From Caprella mutica (lineage: Eukaryota > Arthropoda > Malacostraca > Amphipoda > Caprellidae), in assembly GCA_947561585.1 (NCBI GenBank), contig CANNZV010002505.1, forward strand, positions 31,535 through 95,534: a stretch of 64,000 bases of DNA, written 5' to 3'. The position numbers and the translations under genes were made by a program. This document shows, piece by piece, positions 10,656 to 22,568 of this stretch. Position 1 is the stretch's first letter. Each line of letters starts with the position of its first letter. The notes under the pieces are model-generated. The model saw only the letters and a program-made list of their open reading frames with translations. It made no database searches and was not told the origin of the DNA.

Positions 10656-12125
10656 ACTGCAGGTGTGAGCAAATAATTAAACAGTGTAAACATCGGCCAC
10701 TGGATTGGAGCCGAGTGAGAGGAATATTATATTATTTACTTGCCTATGAAAGAGTTCCTACAACTACTAAATGTGATTTAAATAAGGGATTCAAGATTGT
10801 TATAGGCTATGATAAAAATTACATAAAAATAGTTGCTAATTGGTTTTCATACTCAGTTTGAGTAACTAAATATGATAGTTAGATCGATAAAGGGTTATTA
10901 CTCGGTTGTGAAGAGTTATTTTTAAATTATAACATTTTGAGATTTTCATCCTGTATTTAATTTTCATCTGTTAAATGTCACTTTGTTGCTATGAGATGAA
11001 TTAGTTTTTCATTTACTTTTCATTATAATTGTTGATGTGATATTAAATCAAGAAAACAATAATGGAACAGTTACGTAATAAATTATGAAATTAAATTCTT
11101 CATAAATTGTAAACTAAATTTGAAGTTAAAATTAAAGAATGGTGAAGTTTGATTATAAATTCACATGTTTGATGAATTAAAACATTTCAATCTCCGTCAT
11201 TGAAATCATAGTAAATTTATCATTCTGTCATGACGTCATTTTACAGGAGTCTCGTGATTGGTCATCAGTCAAGACATGCAAATTTAAGCCTTAATCACTC
11301 CTACAATAAAGGCTATATTAGTAGAATATTCAATTGCGTAACAATTAAGTGCTTCTGATAGATAACTCGTATGTTTCTGATTACATTTGATTTAATACGT
11401 TTCAAGTATAACATTTATGCCTTCATTCATTGAAGCATTGGGACTTAATTATTTGTCGTAATTTAACGGTTAAATGATACGGTGAAATATTAGTTACTTA
11501 ATGGTTTATATACATGAACTAAGAACATAAAAAGAACTTACTAGTCAATTTAATTGCCATGTCTTAAAATAGTTACTAGGAACAGGTTAAAATAGGTGCG
11601 TACTTTAAAAGCATGTATCTGTGTTTTGATTCACGTTTTGCATGATAGATGTAATTTATTGATATAATCATAGCTTTTATATCGAAAGTTATATATTCCT
11701 TATACTCACAAGTAAGTTATTATTTAAAGTTTTGCAATGATTAAATTTGACGAGTAATTAAGTTTAATTTGTAATGTTTATTTAAGAATGTTCTGCCACA
11801 ATGGCTCAAAAAATTCAGCATCTGGTCTTAAAGAATATTTGAAAAAGATTTATTAACAATTTAAGATAGCACATATGCTAACAGTTTTCTGTTTTCCCTA
11901 ATATCTATTAAATTTAATTAGCTTGACGTGTGTTTTCTAAGCACATCCTTTTTAAATTACTTTATATCTTGCATGTCATTCCTTTAAATTTATCGACCTT
12001 TTTTGACTTTGTTCCTACATAAATACCAAATATTTTTGTTTTTAAAAGTTAAAGATATTTACGTATCGCCGTAAATCACGTAAATTAGAAAATTAATTGT
12101 TATGTGGTGACGTGTAAATCTTAGT
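10656..12125. other. AT-rich spacer, no supported gene
   Basis: Apart from the weak frame ending at 10861, about 1.4 kb of AT-rich sequence. No repeat or exon-like segment was recognised. Confidence 0.45.
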
Positions 12126-12260
12126 TTGGTACAGCGGTACCCGCTAAACACACATCAGTCCATACGCTTTCATGGAGAGCACATACTCGGGCGAGAAACA
12201 CGCCCTCTCTTCCACCCAATCATAGCTCTGCTCTCTCAGTTGCCAATGTCTTATATACCT
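12126..12260. other. GC-richer island, possible old repeat fragment
   Basis: A short patch (ggtacagcggtacccgc, then ccctctcttccaccc, ctctgctctctcagttgcc) stands out from the AT-rich surroundings. A 68-codon frame crosses it without an ATG start. It could be an old transposon or SINE piece. No family is recognised. Confidence 0.3.
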
Positions 12261-12381
12261 ATGTATTTACTTCTTCTTTCATGCTCCATATTTTTACTTG
12301 AAAATTGGAACACATTGGTTAAGTTTAAATAACAACTTTATGTCAAACCTTCCGATACCTTCTGAACGTCAAACTTATTAT

Positions 12382-13438
12382 GGTTAACAGTTTTCTGGTT
12401 TTCCTAACATCTAATAACAGTTTTCTCTTTACCCTAACATTTATTAACAGTTTTCTCTTTTCCCTTACATTTATTAACAGTCTTCACTTTTCCCTAACAA
12501 CTATTAACAGTTTTCTCTTTCCCTAACATCTATTAACAGTTTTCTCTTTCCCTAACAACTGTTAACAGTTTTCTCTTTTCCCTAACAACTATTAACAGTT
12601 TTCTCTTTCCCTAACAACTGTTAACAGTTTTCTCTTTCCCTAACTACTATTAACAGTTTTCTCTTTCCCTAACAACTGTTAACAGTTTTCTCTTTCCCTA
12701 ACAACTGTTAACAGTTTTCTCTTTCCCTAACAACTGTTAACAGTTTTCTCTTTCCCTAACAACTGTTAACAGTTTTCTCTTTTCCCTAACAACTGTTAAC
12801 AGTTTTCTCTTTCCCTAACAACTGTTAACAGTTTTCTCTTTCCCTAACAACTGTTAACAGTTTTCTCTTTTCCCTAACAACTGTTAACAGTTTTCTCTTT
12901 CCCTAACAACTGTTAACAGTTTTCTCTTTCCCTAACAACTGTTAACAGTTTTCTCTTTCCCTAACAACTGTTAACAGTTTTCTCTTTCCCTAACAACTGT
13001 TAACAGTTTTCTCTTTTCCCTAACAACTGTTAACAGTTTTCTCTTTCCCTAACAACTGTTAACAGTTTTCTCTTTCCCTAACAACTATTAACAGTTTTCT
13101 CTTTTTCCTAACATCTATTAACAGTTTTCTCTTCTCCCTAACAACTATTAACAGTTTTCTCTTCTCCCTAACAACTATTAACAGTTTTCTCTTTCCCTGA
13201 CTACTATTAACAGTTTTCTCTTTCCCTAACAACTGTTAACAGTTTTCTCTTTCCCTAACTACTATTAACAGTTTTCTCTTTTCCCTAACAACTGTTAACA
13301 GTTTTCTCTTTCCCTAACAACTGTTAACAGTTTTCTCTTTTCCCTAACATCTATTAACAGTTTTCTATTTCCCTAACAACTATTAACAGTTTTCTCTTTA
13401 CCCTAACATCTATTAACAGTTTTCTCTTCTCCCTAACG
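12382..13438. repeat. 29-bp minisatellite resembling 3' splice sites, ~36 copies
   Basis: Unit core aacagttttctctttccc followed by taacaactgtt. Most units contain the perfect 14-bp palindrome AACTGTTAACAGTT. On the plus strand each unit offers CTAAC/TTAAC (branch-point-like), CAG and a pyrimidine tract. The array ends 18 bp before the acceptor of exon 2. Central units are nearly identical and the edges diverge. Confidence 0.96.
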
Positions 13439-13456
13439 CTCCTCTGGACATTGCAG

Positions 13457-13513
13457 TGTTGGTTCAATCTGCCAATGGTGCTGTGACAGACATACTTACA
13501 CCCTTCATGAAAG
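13457..13513 (+). CDS. Exon 2 of candidate split gene (57 nt, phase 1/1)
   Basis: Acceptor ctctggacattgcag ends at 13456, and a consensus donor AAAG|GTGAGT follows 13513. The first two bases complete the codon split after exon 1 (G|TG, Val). Then come LVQSANGAVTDILTPFMK and one base carried into the next exon. The join lengthens the hydrophobic run of exon 1 and adds Ala/Gly-rich candidate signal-peptidase sites (around QSA or NGA), followed by the start of the mature chain. The exon is 57 nt, symmetric, and GC-richer than its surroundings. It is bounded upstream by the 29-bp array. Alternative downstream partners in the same phase are 46871 (preferred) and 18987, which would give an immediate short tail and stop. 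Confidence 0.55.
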
Positions 13514-14104
13514 GTGAGTCTGTAAACAACGTTATTATGACAATTATTTTTATCATATTGTTCAAATGATTACAACTTCAAAGTGATAAAAATAGTCTAT
13601 GATTGTCAAATTCCAAAATGAACTGTATTTTGCAACGTAAACAAAATTATTTGTTGATCGTTTCATGAATTCTTAAGATTTGTCTTATGGATTCCACATG
13701 TACTAAACATTTCTAATTAACCGAATAATATATCAATTACAATTCAATGCAGCAATATCTTTACTTTTACCTTTTAATATTTTCCTGCAAGTCATAGTGG
13801 ACGAGTTAAATACAAATATCTAAATATTTGCACTTTTTAACTCTAATTCACTAATATTGACTATTAACCAACAAATATCTTTACATTTAAACCTAAATCT
13901 TCTCTCCGAATCACAGTTGACCTGTTGGTAACTCAACGACAAATCTAATTTATTTATGGTGAAGATTTCTCAGGTGCCTGTAATGCATTAGCGATCCTTT
14001 TTTCCACTTCAGTGCCATTAATCTTCAGTGCAAATGGACGGCAAAGTTAGATATGCTGAGAAAAACAACGGATGTAATTGTTGAGGGGAAACATTCTGGA
14101 ACTC
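13514..14104. other. Intron sequence, nothing recognised
   Basis: AT-rich sequence after the exon 2 donor. No array or gene-like frame was seen. Confidence 0.5.
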
Positions 14105-14385
14105 CGTAGTCATGTTAGAAACCTGGGAATTGAAGTGTAAAATCACTGACTTTAACATGAGGAGAGAGACATTAACCTGGGAATTGGAGTGTAAAATAAC
14201 TAGATTTAATATGAGCATATTCTCCTCCACTTTCTAGTCATGTTTAGAAACCTGGGAGTTGGAGTTTGAATTCACAGAATTTAATTGGAGAGGAGACATA
14301 TTCTCCACACCGTAATAATGCTCCGTAAGCTAGAAATTGGAGTGCAAAATAACTTAATTTACTATGAGGGTAGTTATATTTTCTC
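14105..14385. repeat. Degenerate direct repeats, ~55-75 bp
   Basis: Three to four diverged copies of blocks such as gaaacctgggaattgg, gtgtaaaat and tttaatatgag. They cause two minus-strand open frames (14018-14230 and 14244-14444) that I do not consider genes. Confidence 0.65.
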
Positions 14386-14400
14386 TGATTTGTAGCCACA

Positions 14401-14640
14401 CTGAGTAAAAATTGTGAGTCAGCCTGACTCATCGCTTGAGTCAAGGCTGCAGGATTCAGATATTGGAGTCTTTTTTCCTGATTGACTCTACCTGAATCAA
14501 TCTGACTATAAACTAGGAATCAATATGACCCTTGTTTTTGAGTAAAATACTAGAATGAGTCCAATTGACTCACATTTTTGAGCCGGTTTCGGGACAAACA
14601 GAGAATTCAGAATTTGAGACAATTTGACTCGCATTTTTCA
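14401..14640. promoter_or_regulatory. Cluster of GAGTCA/TGACTC motifs (AP-1-like)
   Basis: TGAGTCA at 14415-14421, TGACTCA at about 14425-14431 and ttgagtcaa near 14437 lie almost back to back. Further ttgactc motifs occur near 14483, 14567 and 14624. The spacing is irregular. A bZIP (AP-1/CncC-like) role is only a motif-level suggestion. Confidence 0.3.
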
Positions 14641-14945
14641 GTGCAGGCTTATTAATCTTCAATATAAATTTTTAAAACTTGAAATGATGTACAATTAATT
14701 ACGAAAACTTTTAATTAAATTCGAAAACGTTTTAAGCAGTTGAAGGAATTTTTAGGTAAAACCTACAGATGAAACTTTGCAGAAAAGTATGGTAATTTTA
14801 GAGTCCATTTCGAATTTTTTTGAATATTTACTAGACTCATGGATTCTTTCATCGTCGTAATGGACTAAGTTCGACTTAATGAATCATCCGAATATCAACT
14901 AATGAGCTGCCTGGACTTCTGTACTCCGGAGAATTTTAATGTACA

Positions 14946-15396
14946 TACGCTCTGATATTTGAATGTCCAACATCTGATATTTGAATGTCCACACTCTGAT
15001 ATTAAATGTCCATACTCTGATGTTAAATGTCCATACTCTGATGTTAAATGTCCATACTCTGATATTAAATGTCCATACTCTGATATTAAATGTCCATACT
15101 CTGATATTAAATGTCCATACTTTGATGTTAAATGTCCATACTCTGATGTTAAATGTCCATACTCTGATGTTAAATGTCCATACTCTGATATTAAATGTCC
15201 ATACTCTGATATTAAATGTCCATACTCTGATATTAAATGTCCATACTCTGATATTAAATGTCCATACTCTTATATTTAAATGTCCATACTCTGATATTAA
15301 ATGTCCATACTCTGATGTTAAATGTCCATACTCTGATATTAAATGTCCATACTCTTATATTTAAATGTCCAAACTCTGATATTAAATGTCCAAACT
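14946..15396. repeat. 21-bp minisatellite, ~21 copies
   Basis: Unit aatgtccatactctgatatta with gatgtta and cttatattt variants. The period is a multiple of 3, giving repeat-coded frames of 106 and 127 residues on the plus strand, which I read as by-products. Confidence 0.96.
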
Positions 15397-16166
15397 GGAT
15401 ATAATTCTAACTACTTGTTTTTTTACTTCATTATTCATTATTATAATAACTGTTATTCTTTCTCTTTTTCTCCATTATCTTCTGTATAAAACAAATGGCA
15501 CTAATTTTTCTTTAGTAGTTTTTGTGTTTGTTTATCATAACATTATTGTGAGGGATAAAAGAAGGGGGTCAAATACCCCCCTCCTTCTATCCCTCCATAT
15601 TTTGCTTTTTTTTTCTGGTGCTGCGTATCAGTTGGATATTTGTAATCTTTAATTAATTAATAATTCAAACAAAGTATTGTATCTGTTCCTTTGATTCATT
15701 ATTAATTAATAGATAAATTATTTATTTAAATGATGTCTATATTGTTTTTGCATTCATTTTTCCTTGTATCTCATATATTTAAATTTATCAGTTTATTTTT
15801 ATTCTTATTTCATATCCCTAACGCCATAGATCATTAACGACTACAATTCATTCACACCTCTTCATTTTCCTCTTTCACCAAGAAGCATAGAATATTTAAC
15901 TTTATATATTAATATTCTGAATAAACAAATAATAAAATAATAAAAGATTTTTTTTTACTACCACAGATACGATTGAGGTGAAAAAAGTGTCTGCTATTTT
16001 CAGTCCTTTTTCTCACTTGCTTCTTCTCCAAAGTTCCTTGTCTTTATTTAGGTGTTTTCGGCTGCAGTGTGGATTTAGCTGTACCTTCTAAATAGAAATT
16101 AAAGTGGATATGATGAAAGCATTTGCAGTTTTAGTTTTGCTCCGGTGTGAGAGGTGCAACCTCATT
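15397..16166. other. Spacer with small G/C hairpin
   Basis: A short hairpin at 15561-15587 (aagggggt, five-base loop, acccccct). Then AT-rich sequence. A segment near 15995-16060 is weakly like family H (cttgcttcttc, ccttgtctttatttagg). No gene. Confidence 0.4.
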
Positions 16167-16331
16167 ATAAGGGTTGTGACAATATGCACTTAAAATCATA
16201 GATCTTAAGAATATCATAGACGAAATGAAATGAAATGGTATTGGATACTATATACCGCTGGTGTAGAACGATTAAATAGTCTTTAATTTAATCTGTTTAT
16301 AATATCTTCAGGATCTATGATATGACCCTAC
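16167..16331. mobile_element. Family C foldback MITE, copy 2
   Basis: Starts aagggttgtgacaatatgc and contains catagatctt, tatcatagacg, atatcttcaggatctatga, then ends gaccct. It matches copy 1 (9383-9556) in the opposite orientation, with part of the right terminus lost. Confidence 0.7.
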
Positions 16332-16431
16332 TCATTATAGTTTGTATTGCTTTTGTTCTTTTGGGGGATTTTACAATTGTTATTAATGGTTGTGTGTTTA
16401 TTGGATTGGAGAAATAAAATGTTATTATCAG

Positions 16432-16650
16432 TAGGGTACTTCACGAATTATCGATCGGTTCCTCATCTTCGTTCTTTCATAAAGAAAAAAGTCTCCTTAA
16501 AATTCAAGTAACTACAGATAATAATAAGCGAGATACAAATTTTTGAAAAGTAAAAAACAGTCAAATTGACTGTGCAGGTATCATGGATTAAAATTAAAAT
16601 TGAATATTATTTATATATATCGTTTTTCCTCATCTGACCGTAGATAATAA
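16432..16650. mobile_element. Family A MITE, diverged copy
   Basis: Left arm tagggtacttcacgaattat then cggttcctcatcttcg. Right arm remnant at about 16615-16650 (atatatcgtttttcctcat). Centre holds a tatcatgga piece also found in the cores of the copies at 33982 and 58298. The right terminus is decayed. Confidence 0.6.
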
Positions 16651-17410
16651 AGTTAATATAGTGTCTTTATTTCTTTACTAATTGGAATGTCCGAGTAATT
16701 GGACACTCATAGTATTCATAATCCAATCGTTCTCAAATTAATCTCTCCAATGCATTGGGGACCGGACACTCTTTTACGCTGACAGTTGTCGGAAAGTGGG
16801 CCTTAGCGTAATTGCAGGTATGCTAAAGATAAGTATTTAAATTGGAATTTAAATAAAAGTTATATTTTTTTCTTAATGATTGATAATGTGGAATCGTCCG
16901 ATAAGTCGAATCTTATCCCAATATGAACTTTTCAATATCACATTTATCATTTAAAATCTTTTATTGCGATTATTAATTAGTAATGAGATTTAGAGTTTTT
17001 ACGGATGCTGATATATTCATAATTACCTTTAATTATTTTCGCTCGAAGTTTAAGTGATTCTTTACAGACTAGTATTTGATTTCATTGAAAAAAATCTACT
17101 TTCTTCCAGTCTTCATCTTGTAAGTCCTTTAAAGTTTTAAACTGCTGTGATTTTCATGATTTTACAAAAGGAATTTTTTCCATAAAACATTAATTTCATG
17201 ATAATTTTATTAACTGTTTTAGTTAATGAAATTATATTAATAATCCTTATAAATAAAAAATTATGCATGGGCTTGTAGAACTGTATTTTTTTTTTCTTCA
17301 ATATATATCCTTATCTTTAAATTGAATTATATATAATTTTATAACGAATAATTGGAGACTAGTGAGGCAAACTGATATATTGTAATGTTACATGCATAAT
17401 TAACTGGTAA
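16651..17410. other. AT-rich spacer
   Basis: No array, exon or inverted repeat was seen. An agcgtaattgcag|gtatgc junction occurs near 16819 but its pyrimidine tract is poor. Confidence 0.45.
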
Positions 17411-17692
17411 AACCTATAGTGAAACTCCTGAGTTATGAAGCACTCGAGTAATGAAGGACCTGAGTTATGAAATGCACCTGAGTTATGAAGTATTTTCTTT
17501 GTTTAAATTATAGAAAACGATATATGTCATGAATTTCATCCTAGTTATCCCTCAAAAACCCTAGTTTTCTCAAAGATTCTAATCATAGAAAACTATTAGT
17601 GTACCTGAGTTATGAAGTGTCCCTGAGTTATGAAGTGGCTCTAAGTTATGTAGTAACCAGTACTCCATAACTCAGGGGTTTCACTGTACTAT
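17411..17692. mobile_element. Family D dispersed repeat, copy 2 (inverted)
   Basis: Starts agtgaaactcctgagttat and carries repeated cctgagttatgaag motifs with gaaaacgatatatg in the middle, then ends ctcaggggtttcactgta. It is the reverse complement arrangement of copy 1 and has clearly inverted termini. Confidence 0.8.
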
Positions 17693-18372
17693 ACTACATT
17701 ATATTTAAATTAATTATTTTAATGCAATCATCCATCACTATTTAAATGTAATATAACAATGGCGCTTACTCTCGTTTGAAGTTATCGTTTTTAAGATAAG
17801 TTCTCCTCTTTGCTCAGTAATTACAAAGCAATAGTCTCCCCTCATCTAAACTATGATATCAAACATTTCTAAGGATTAATATCTTCTTTAAACTAAAAGA
17901 AAGTAGCTACGGTGATAAATAGAGTAAACTGGATAGTATTATATTGTACAGACACACCCCACTCTTATTACGTCTCACACTAATGACAATCGAATAAGTG
18001 TGGGACATGTCACGTATTTATTTCTCCTGGTATGGAAAATGGTTTAGGAGTAACTTTAGTAATTTGGTTAGTTGTTTTGATTTAAGCTGTTTTCGCTGTA
18101 AATTACGCAGAGGGGATCGATAACATTTTTATATGGTAAATAACATATATATTACTTACAATAAAATTCTTTTTAATCTATTTGATGAAAGTGAAGACAA
18201 CGAACCTAATTACCAAAGTTAATCCTTAAATATTTTCTATACCAAGAGAAATAAAAGCGAGGCATGTCCCACACTTATTAGATCGTCATAAGTCTGAGAG
18301 GTAATAACTAATAATTATGTACTATAGTGTCTGGCAAGGTGTAATTACTAGATTAAAAGTATCACATAAATA
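17693..18372. other. AT-rich spacer
   Basis: No recognisable gene or repeat. Confidence 0.45.
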
Positions 18373-18965
18373 TAACTAGATTATGTGCGCTCGGTAGAGC
18401 GCTTACCTTCAGCGCCGCAATGACCCATTCTCTCCCAAAATTTAATAAACTGTTAACTGAATAATAACCAATCGTCCCACCTAGTTTCATACAATATGAT
18501 TCAATACTTTTGAGTTATTGAGTTATAAATGAACTTGACCTTCGACCTGATCACTCCCAAAATTATACAAGATGGTTCCTGGACATTGACCAATTGTCCC
18601 ATCAAATTTCAGACAATTTGGTTGAATACTTTTAGAGTTATGAGTTAAAAATGGCTTTGACCTTGATCTTTGACCTTTCACCCGATCGCTTACAAAATGT
18701 GACAAAATAGTTTCTGTATATTGACCAATCGTCCCACTCAGTTTCATGCAATATGGTTCAATACTTTTTGAGTTATAAATGACCATGACCTTTGACATGG
18801 TCAAATTCTACCAGCAGGTCACTGGACATGGACCAATCGTTTCTCCAAATTTAAGCAAATTTGGTTGAACTCTTTTTCAGTTAAGCGAATAACAAGATTA
18901 TAAATAAATAAACGACGGGTAAAATATGACCTTCCCGCATTCTTCGAAGGTAATAAGGTGTTTGT
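18373..18965. mobile_element. Family G internally repeated element, copy 1
   Basis: Left edge gcgctcggtagagcgc and right edge cttcccgcattcttcgaagg. Inside are about four diverged copies of a ~110-130-bp unit with gaccaatcgtcccac, tttcatgcaatatgg and agttataaatgacc. The tgacctttgacc-type strings correspond to AGGTCA half-sites. A reverse-complement copy is at 35452-36085 and a fragment at 48876-48990. No coding capacity. Confidence 0.75.
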
Positions 18966-19288
18966 ATAATCTTATTTTCTTTGCAGCAAGGAAAAGTATC
19001 TTCATAATTATATCATAGATGTCGCTCTTATTTTCATTTATGTTAACAGTTGGAAATTAAATTTAATGAAAGTTTCCAATATGAAACCTATTTATTCTTG
19101 ATTTTTAAAAATGAACGTCAATAAAAAAGTATGTTAAATTAATAAATAATATATTTTAAATAAAATTTAAAAAAAGAATTTAAAGATATTCTTTTTCCAT
19201 TAAGAACAATAATTATTCAAAGTATTAACACTAGAATTCTGAGTATTATACTACATGCGCTTGGTGTCAAAAGCTCTTTATAAAGCTG
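18966..19288. other. Spacer with a strong acceptor-like tract at 18986
   Basis: A strong acceptor (cttattttctttgcag) ends at 18986. Joined to exon 2 in phase 1 it would add ARKSIFIIIS and then a stop at 19016-19018, an alternative end for the candidate gene. No other feature. Confidence 0.3.
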
Positions 19289-19566
19289 GTAGAGTGAGAT
19301 GTGAGGGTAGAGTGAGGGTAAAGTGGGGGTAAAGTGAGGGTAGAGTGAGGGTAGAGTGAGGGTAGAGTGAGGGTAAAGTGGGGGTAAAGTGAGGGTAGAG
19401 TGAGGGTAGAGTGAGGGTAGAGTGAGGGTAAAGTGAGGGTAGAGTGAGGGTAAAGTGGGGGTAGAGTGAGGGTAGAGTGAGGGAAGAGTGAGGGTAAAGT
19501 GAAGGAAGAGTGAGGGAAGGGTGAGGGTAAAGTGAGGGTGGAGTGAGGGTAGAGTGAGGGTAAAGT
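19289..19566. repeat. 12-bp G-rich minisatellite, ~23 copies
   Basis: Unit agagtgagggta with aaagtg and ggggg variants. G runs of 3-5 recur every 12 bases on the plus strand, so G-quadruplex formation is conceivable although the loops are long. Confidence 0.93.
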
Positions 19567-20165
19567 CTTAGGAATTACTTCACGTCAATTGCCCTCTTCT
19601 CCCCTTGGTGCTCTAATTGGAATAGTGAGGGCAATTAAACATCTGAGTTGGTGCTAGAATTTCAATTCCGTGAGAGTTAGTTCTAACTTCTCTTGTTCAG
19701 AAATAAAAACAAAGAAGTCTTCACAGTCAATAACGACTTAAAATGGAGTTAACGTTCAATTAAAGAAACACGTGGCAGTTTTTTCTTGTGGATGAATAGT
19801 TAGGAAAGTTTTTGCAGATCGTGAATTTAATAAAAAATAATATTAATTATAAACTTTATTACAAACCTTTAATTCGCCAAATCGAAAATATTTTCTTTTG
19901 CATTTTGAAAATAGATTTTGGGTAAAATTAAAGTTGACGTTTCAGATACAATGGAGACATATTACGATCAAAATGAAACTTCTTTGTGATTCGTTTCATA
20001 GTAACAATATATTGATGATGAATTTTTCAAGGTGGGTCATCATAACTCTCCCAGTTTTGCTTCCTGTTCCGCGTGGGACAGCAGGAGAATAATAAGTGGG
20101 ACGGAGTGCAGACGTTTCATTGAGAGACATTTCATATTCCTTCAAGAAGAAAATTCATAGAAGAG
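19567..20165. other. Spacer, no supported gene
   Basis: A 64-codon frame (19898-20092) has no recognised feature. The sequence is AT-rich with a slightly GC-richer end near 20040-20110. Confidence 0.4.
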
Positions 20166-20305
20166 AAACGTCCTGTCGACGAAACAAAATGTCAACGAAA
20201 TTATCTGTCGATGAAACGTCTTGTCGACGTAACATCATGTCGACAAAATTTCTTGTTGATAAAACGTCTGGTCGACGTAAGGTTTTGTCGACGAAATGTC
20301 TGGCA
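20166..20305. repeat. 16-bp repeat with GTCGAC every 16 bp, ~8 copies
   Basis: GTCGAC or one-base variants start at 20175, 20191, 20207, 20223, 20239, 20255, 20271 and 20287, an exact 16-bp rhythm. Between them gaaac/gtaac and a variable tail alternate. It is CpG-rich compared with everything around it. Frames on both strands (118 and 74 codons) are Arg/Thr/Ser-rich by-products. Confidence 0.88.
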
Positions 20306-20395
20306 ACCGGTGGGACGAGGGATTTCAGACGTCTTAAGACATACATACCCACGTCTTTACAACGTCTTTTATTCCACACACATTCCAGGTTGCAT

Positions 20396-20500
20396 GTATC
20401 ATCTAAAATATTGTTAGATGTTATTGTGTGTATATCATCTAAATATTGTTAAATGTTATTGTGTGTATATCATCTAAATATTGTTAGATGTTATTGTGTG
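20396..20500. repeat. 35-bp repeat, 3 copies
   Basis: Three copies of catctaaatattgtta then gatgttattgtgtgtat, spaced 36 and 35 bp. Confidence 0.88.
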
Positions 20501-22116
20501 AGTTCAAGAGTTTTAAAAAAATTGTTGTCAAAATATAATCGGATTTCCTTCTTGATTTTCAGAATTAAAAATTACTTGTCTATTATATCTATTAATTTTC
20601 TTTCAATGAAGCTACGGAGTAATTTGTCTGTAAAAAAATGATATACCTAATTAATTGATTTCATAATAATAACTTTCTTTGTGGATTTCCTTATTTAAAA
20701 TAATTAATTCTTGAACCGAAGAATTTTATTAATTCGAATATCTCTAGTAAAAATTTCTTCAGATAATATATAATGATTTTCATTTACTGTTAGTAATTTA
20801 ACCCGGATTAAGAAGTTGATGAAAATTGACAACCAGACACACTTGACTATTATAAATTATACCTAGGTAATCTATATATATAGCGATATTATAGAAGAAG
20901 CTGTGTCAGTCTGTCCGTCCGTCACAAAGTAAGTATATCCATAGTGAAAATTAATTCAAAATGTTCATCACTACAAATTGAAACAAAAGTTCATTTTAAA
21001 TCATTATTTACCGATCTCATCATGACCAGTATGAACAAATTGAACATTGTGCAAAAGAATATAATTAAGTTTGAATATATTTTACATCACCAAATAAAAT
21101 GTATAACATTTTTATAAACTGCTCCTACTAAACACTCTAATGATTTAAATTAATTAGCTTAAAAATATCCAACTTTATTTATCCCCAGTAGTGAAGTCTG
21201 AATATTCGCCTTTGCGAGAATTTCCTTTCAACTTTTCGGCTGAATTCCTCACTGTGACTCCAGCTGAGAAATCCTCTTACAGCAGATATGCATAAACAGC
21301 CTCGCAGAAATGAATTAAATTTGGGCCTAGAGCCCGCTTCCACTCCTTCATAATACTTTATATATTAAAATAATAACTAACCTATATAACTAATTCACAT
21401 TGAGAAATAGTTTAAAAGTTGGAAGAGGTTGTTTAGAGCTGTAAATAGCAATTAGTAATAGTGGCTTAGGATTACGTTCCTATTCGTCAAAAGAAGTTGA
21501 GTCGTAAAGTTAAAGTTTCCCTGTAGATTTGGGGAATTTATACTAGATATTTTATTAGATCCATTTGCAAAACAGACGTAAATCTGCCAATAAATATTAC
21601 TCCTCTATAGTAAAATATCTTCTGAATGAATTAATATGAAGAAAATTCTTATAGTATAATTTAATATAATTACATATTATTTTATGTAACTGAAATTAGA
21701 TTTAAAGTTTATCTATAAGATGATTTTTGCCTCTGAAACTAACGTATTGTTATTTATCGATATCGAAAATTATTAATATTGCAATTATTGATAATAAAAA
21801 TAGTTGATATTCAATTAATATTGAAAATACGAGAATTTAATTGTCGAGTATTTAAAATAATATTGATTTAAATTCAATTGACAATTACCTGAAATACCAT
21901 TTCCTTTTTTCTTGATGTTGATTACGTTCATGTATTTATTTTAATTGGGAAAAGAAGCCATCGAGTGAATCACAATTAGAGCTACTGTGTTTTTTTAACT
22001 GGTTTGTTTGATCCATTGAAGCGACGCCAGCAGGAGGGTTCGTTAGTGAAGCCCTGTGAAAAAGATACGCAACTGGCGCTACTTGAGAGGTAAAAACACC
22101 TTTGAAGAGAACGCAC
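20501..22116. other. AT-rich spacer with Helitron-like end near 20871
   Basis: At 20871-20931 tctatatatatagcgatatt followed by gtctgtccgtccgtcaca resembles the 5' end of the Helitron-like family. The rest is AT-rich. A patch near 21180-21350 is GC-richer but has no long open frame. Confidence 0.4.
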
Positions 22117-22283
22117 TGGGAATGGGAATGAGGTGGGAATGGTGGTGGGAATGGGAATGGGGTGGGAATGGAGTAGAAATGGGGTGGATATGGGAATGGG
22201 AAGGGAATGTGGTGTAAATGGGGTGAGAATGGGAATGGGGTAGGAATGGGGATGGGAATGGGGTAGGAATGGGAATGAGTATG
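22117..22283. repeat. G-rich hexamer-type repeat
   Basis: Irregular mixture of gggaat, ggggtg and gtaggaat-type units on the plus strand. A minus-strand frame (21936-22286) made of PIPIP/SPFPF-like residues is a by-product. Confidence 0.85.
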
Positions 22284-22568
22284 CACTGGAAGTCGGTATG
22301 AACAGGGTGTTGTAATTAGTTTAAGTGTTAGATTCCAATCAGTCGCTACAGTAAGTAAGTACTATTTGTTGTAGTCAATGTTAGTGAATTTCTTTAATTG
22401 GAGTCATGAGTATGACTGGAATGAGGTAAGTTAACTGGAATTGTACGATGAGAGAGATAATTGAACTGCAATTCAAAAAAAGAATTGGTGGTAATTACTA
22501 AATTGAACTAAATAGTTAAACTAAAATAAATATCATTCGCTGTGTAAAAATCAGTGTGCATTATTCTA
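22284..22568. other. Spacer, nothing recognised
   Basis: No array or exon was found between the G-rich repeat and the 32-bp array. Confidence 0.4.

Noticed and set aside
12382..13438. CRISPR-like palindromic repeat array
   Set aside because: Continuous head-to-tail tandem repeat without spacers; the palindrome is only part of the unit.
19289..19566. Telomere-like repeat
   Set aside because: Contains gggta words but the period is 12 bp and it is neither TTAGG nor TTAGGG.
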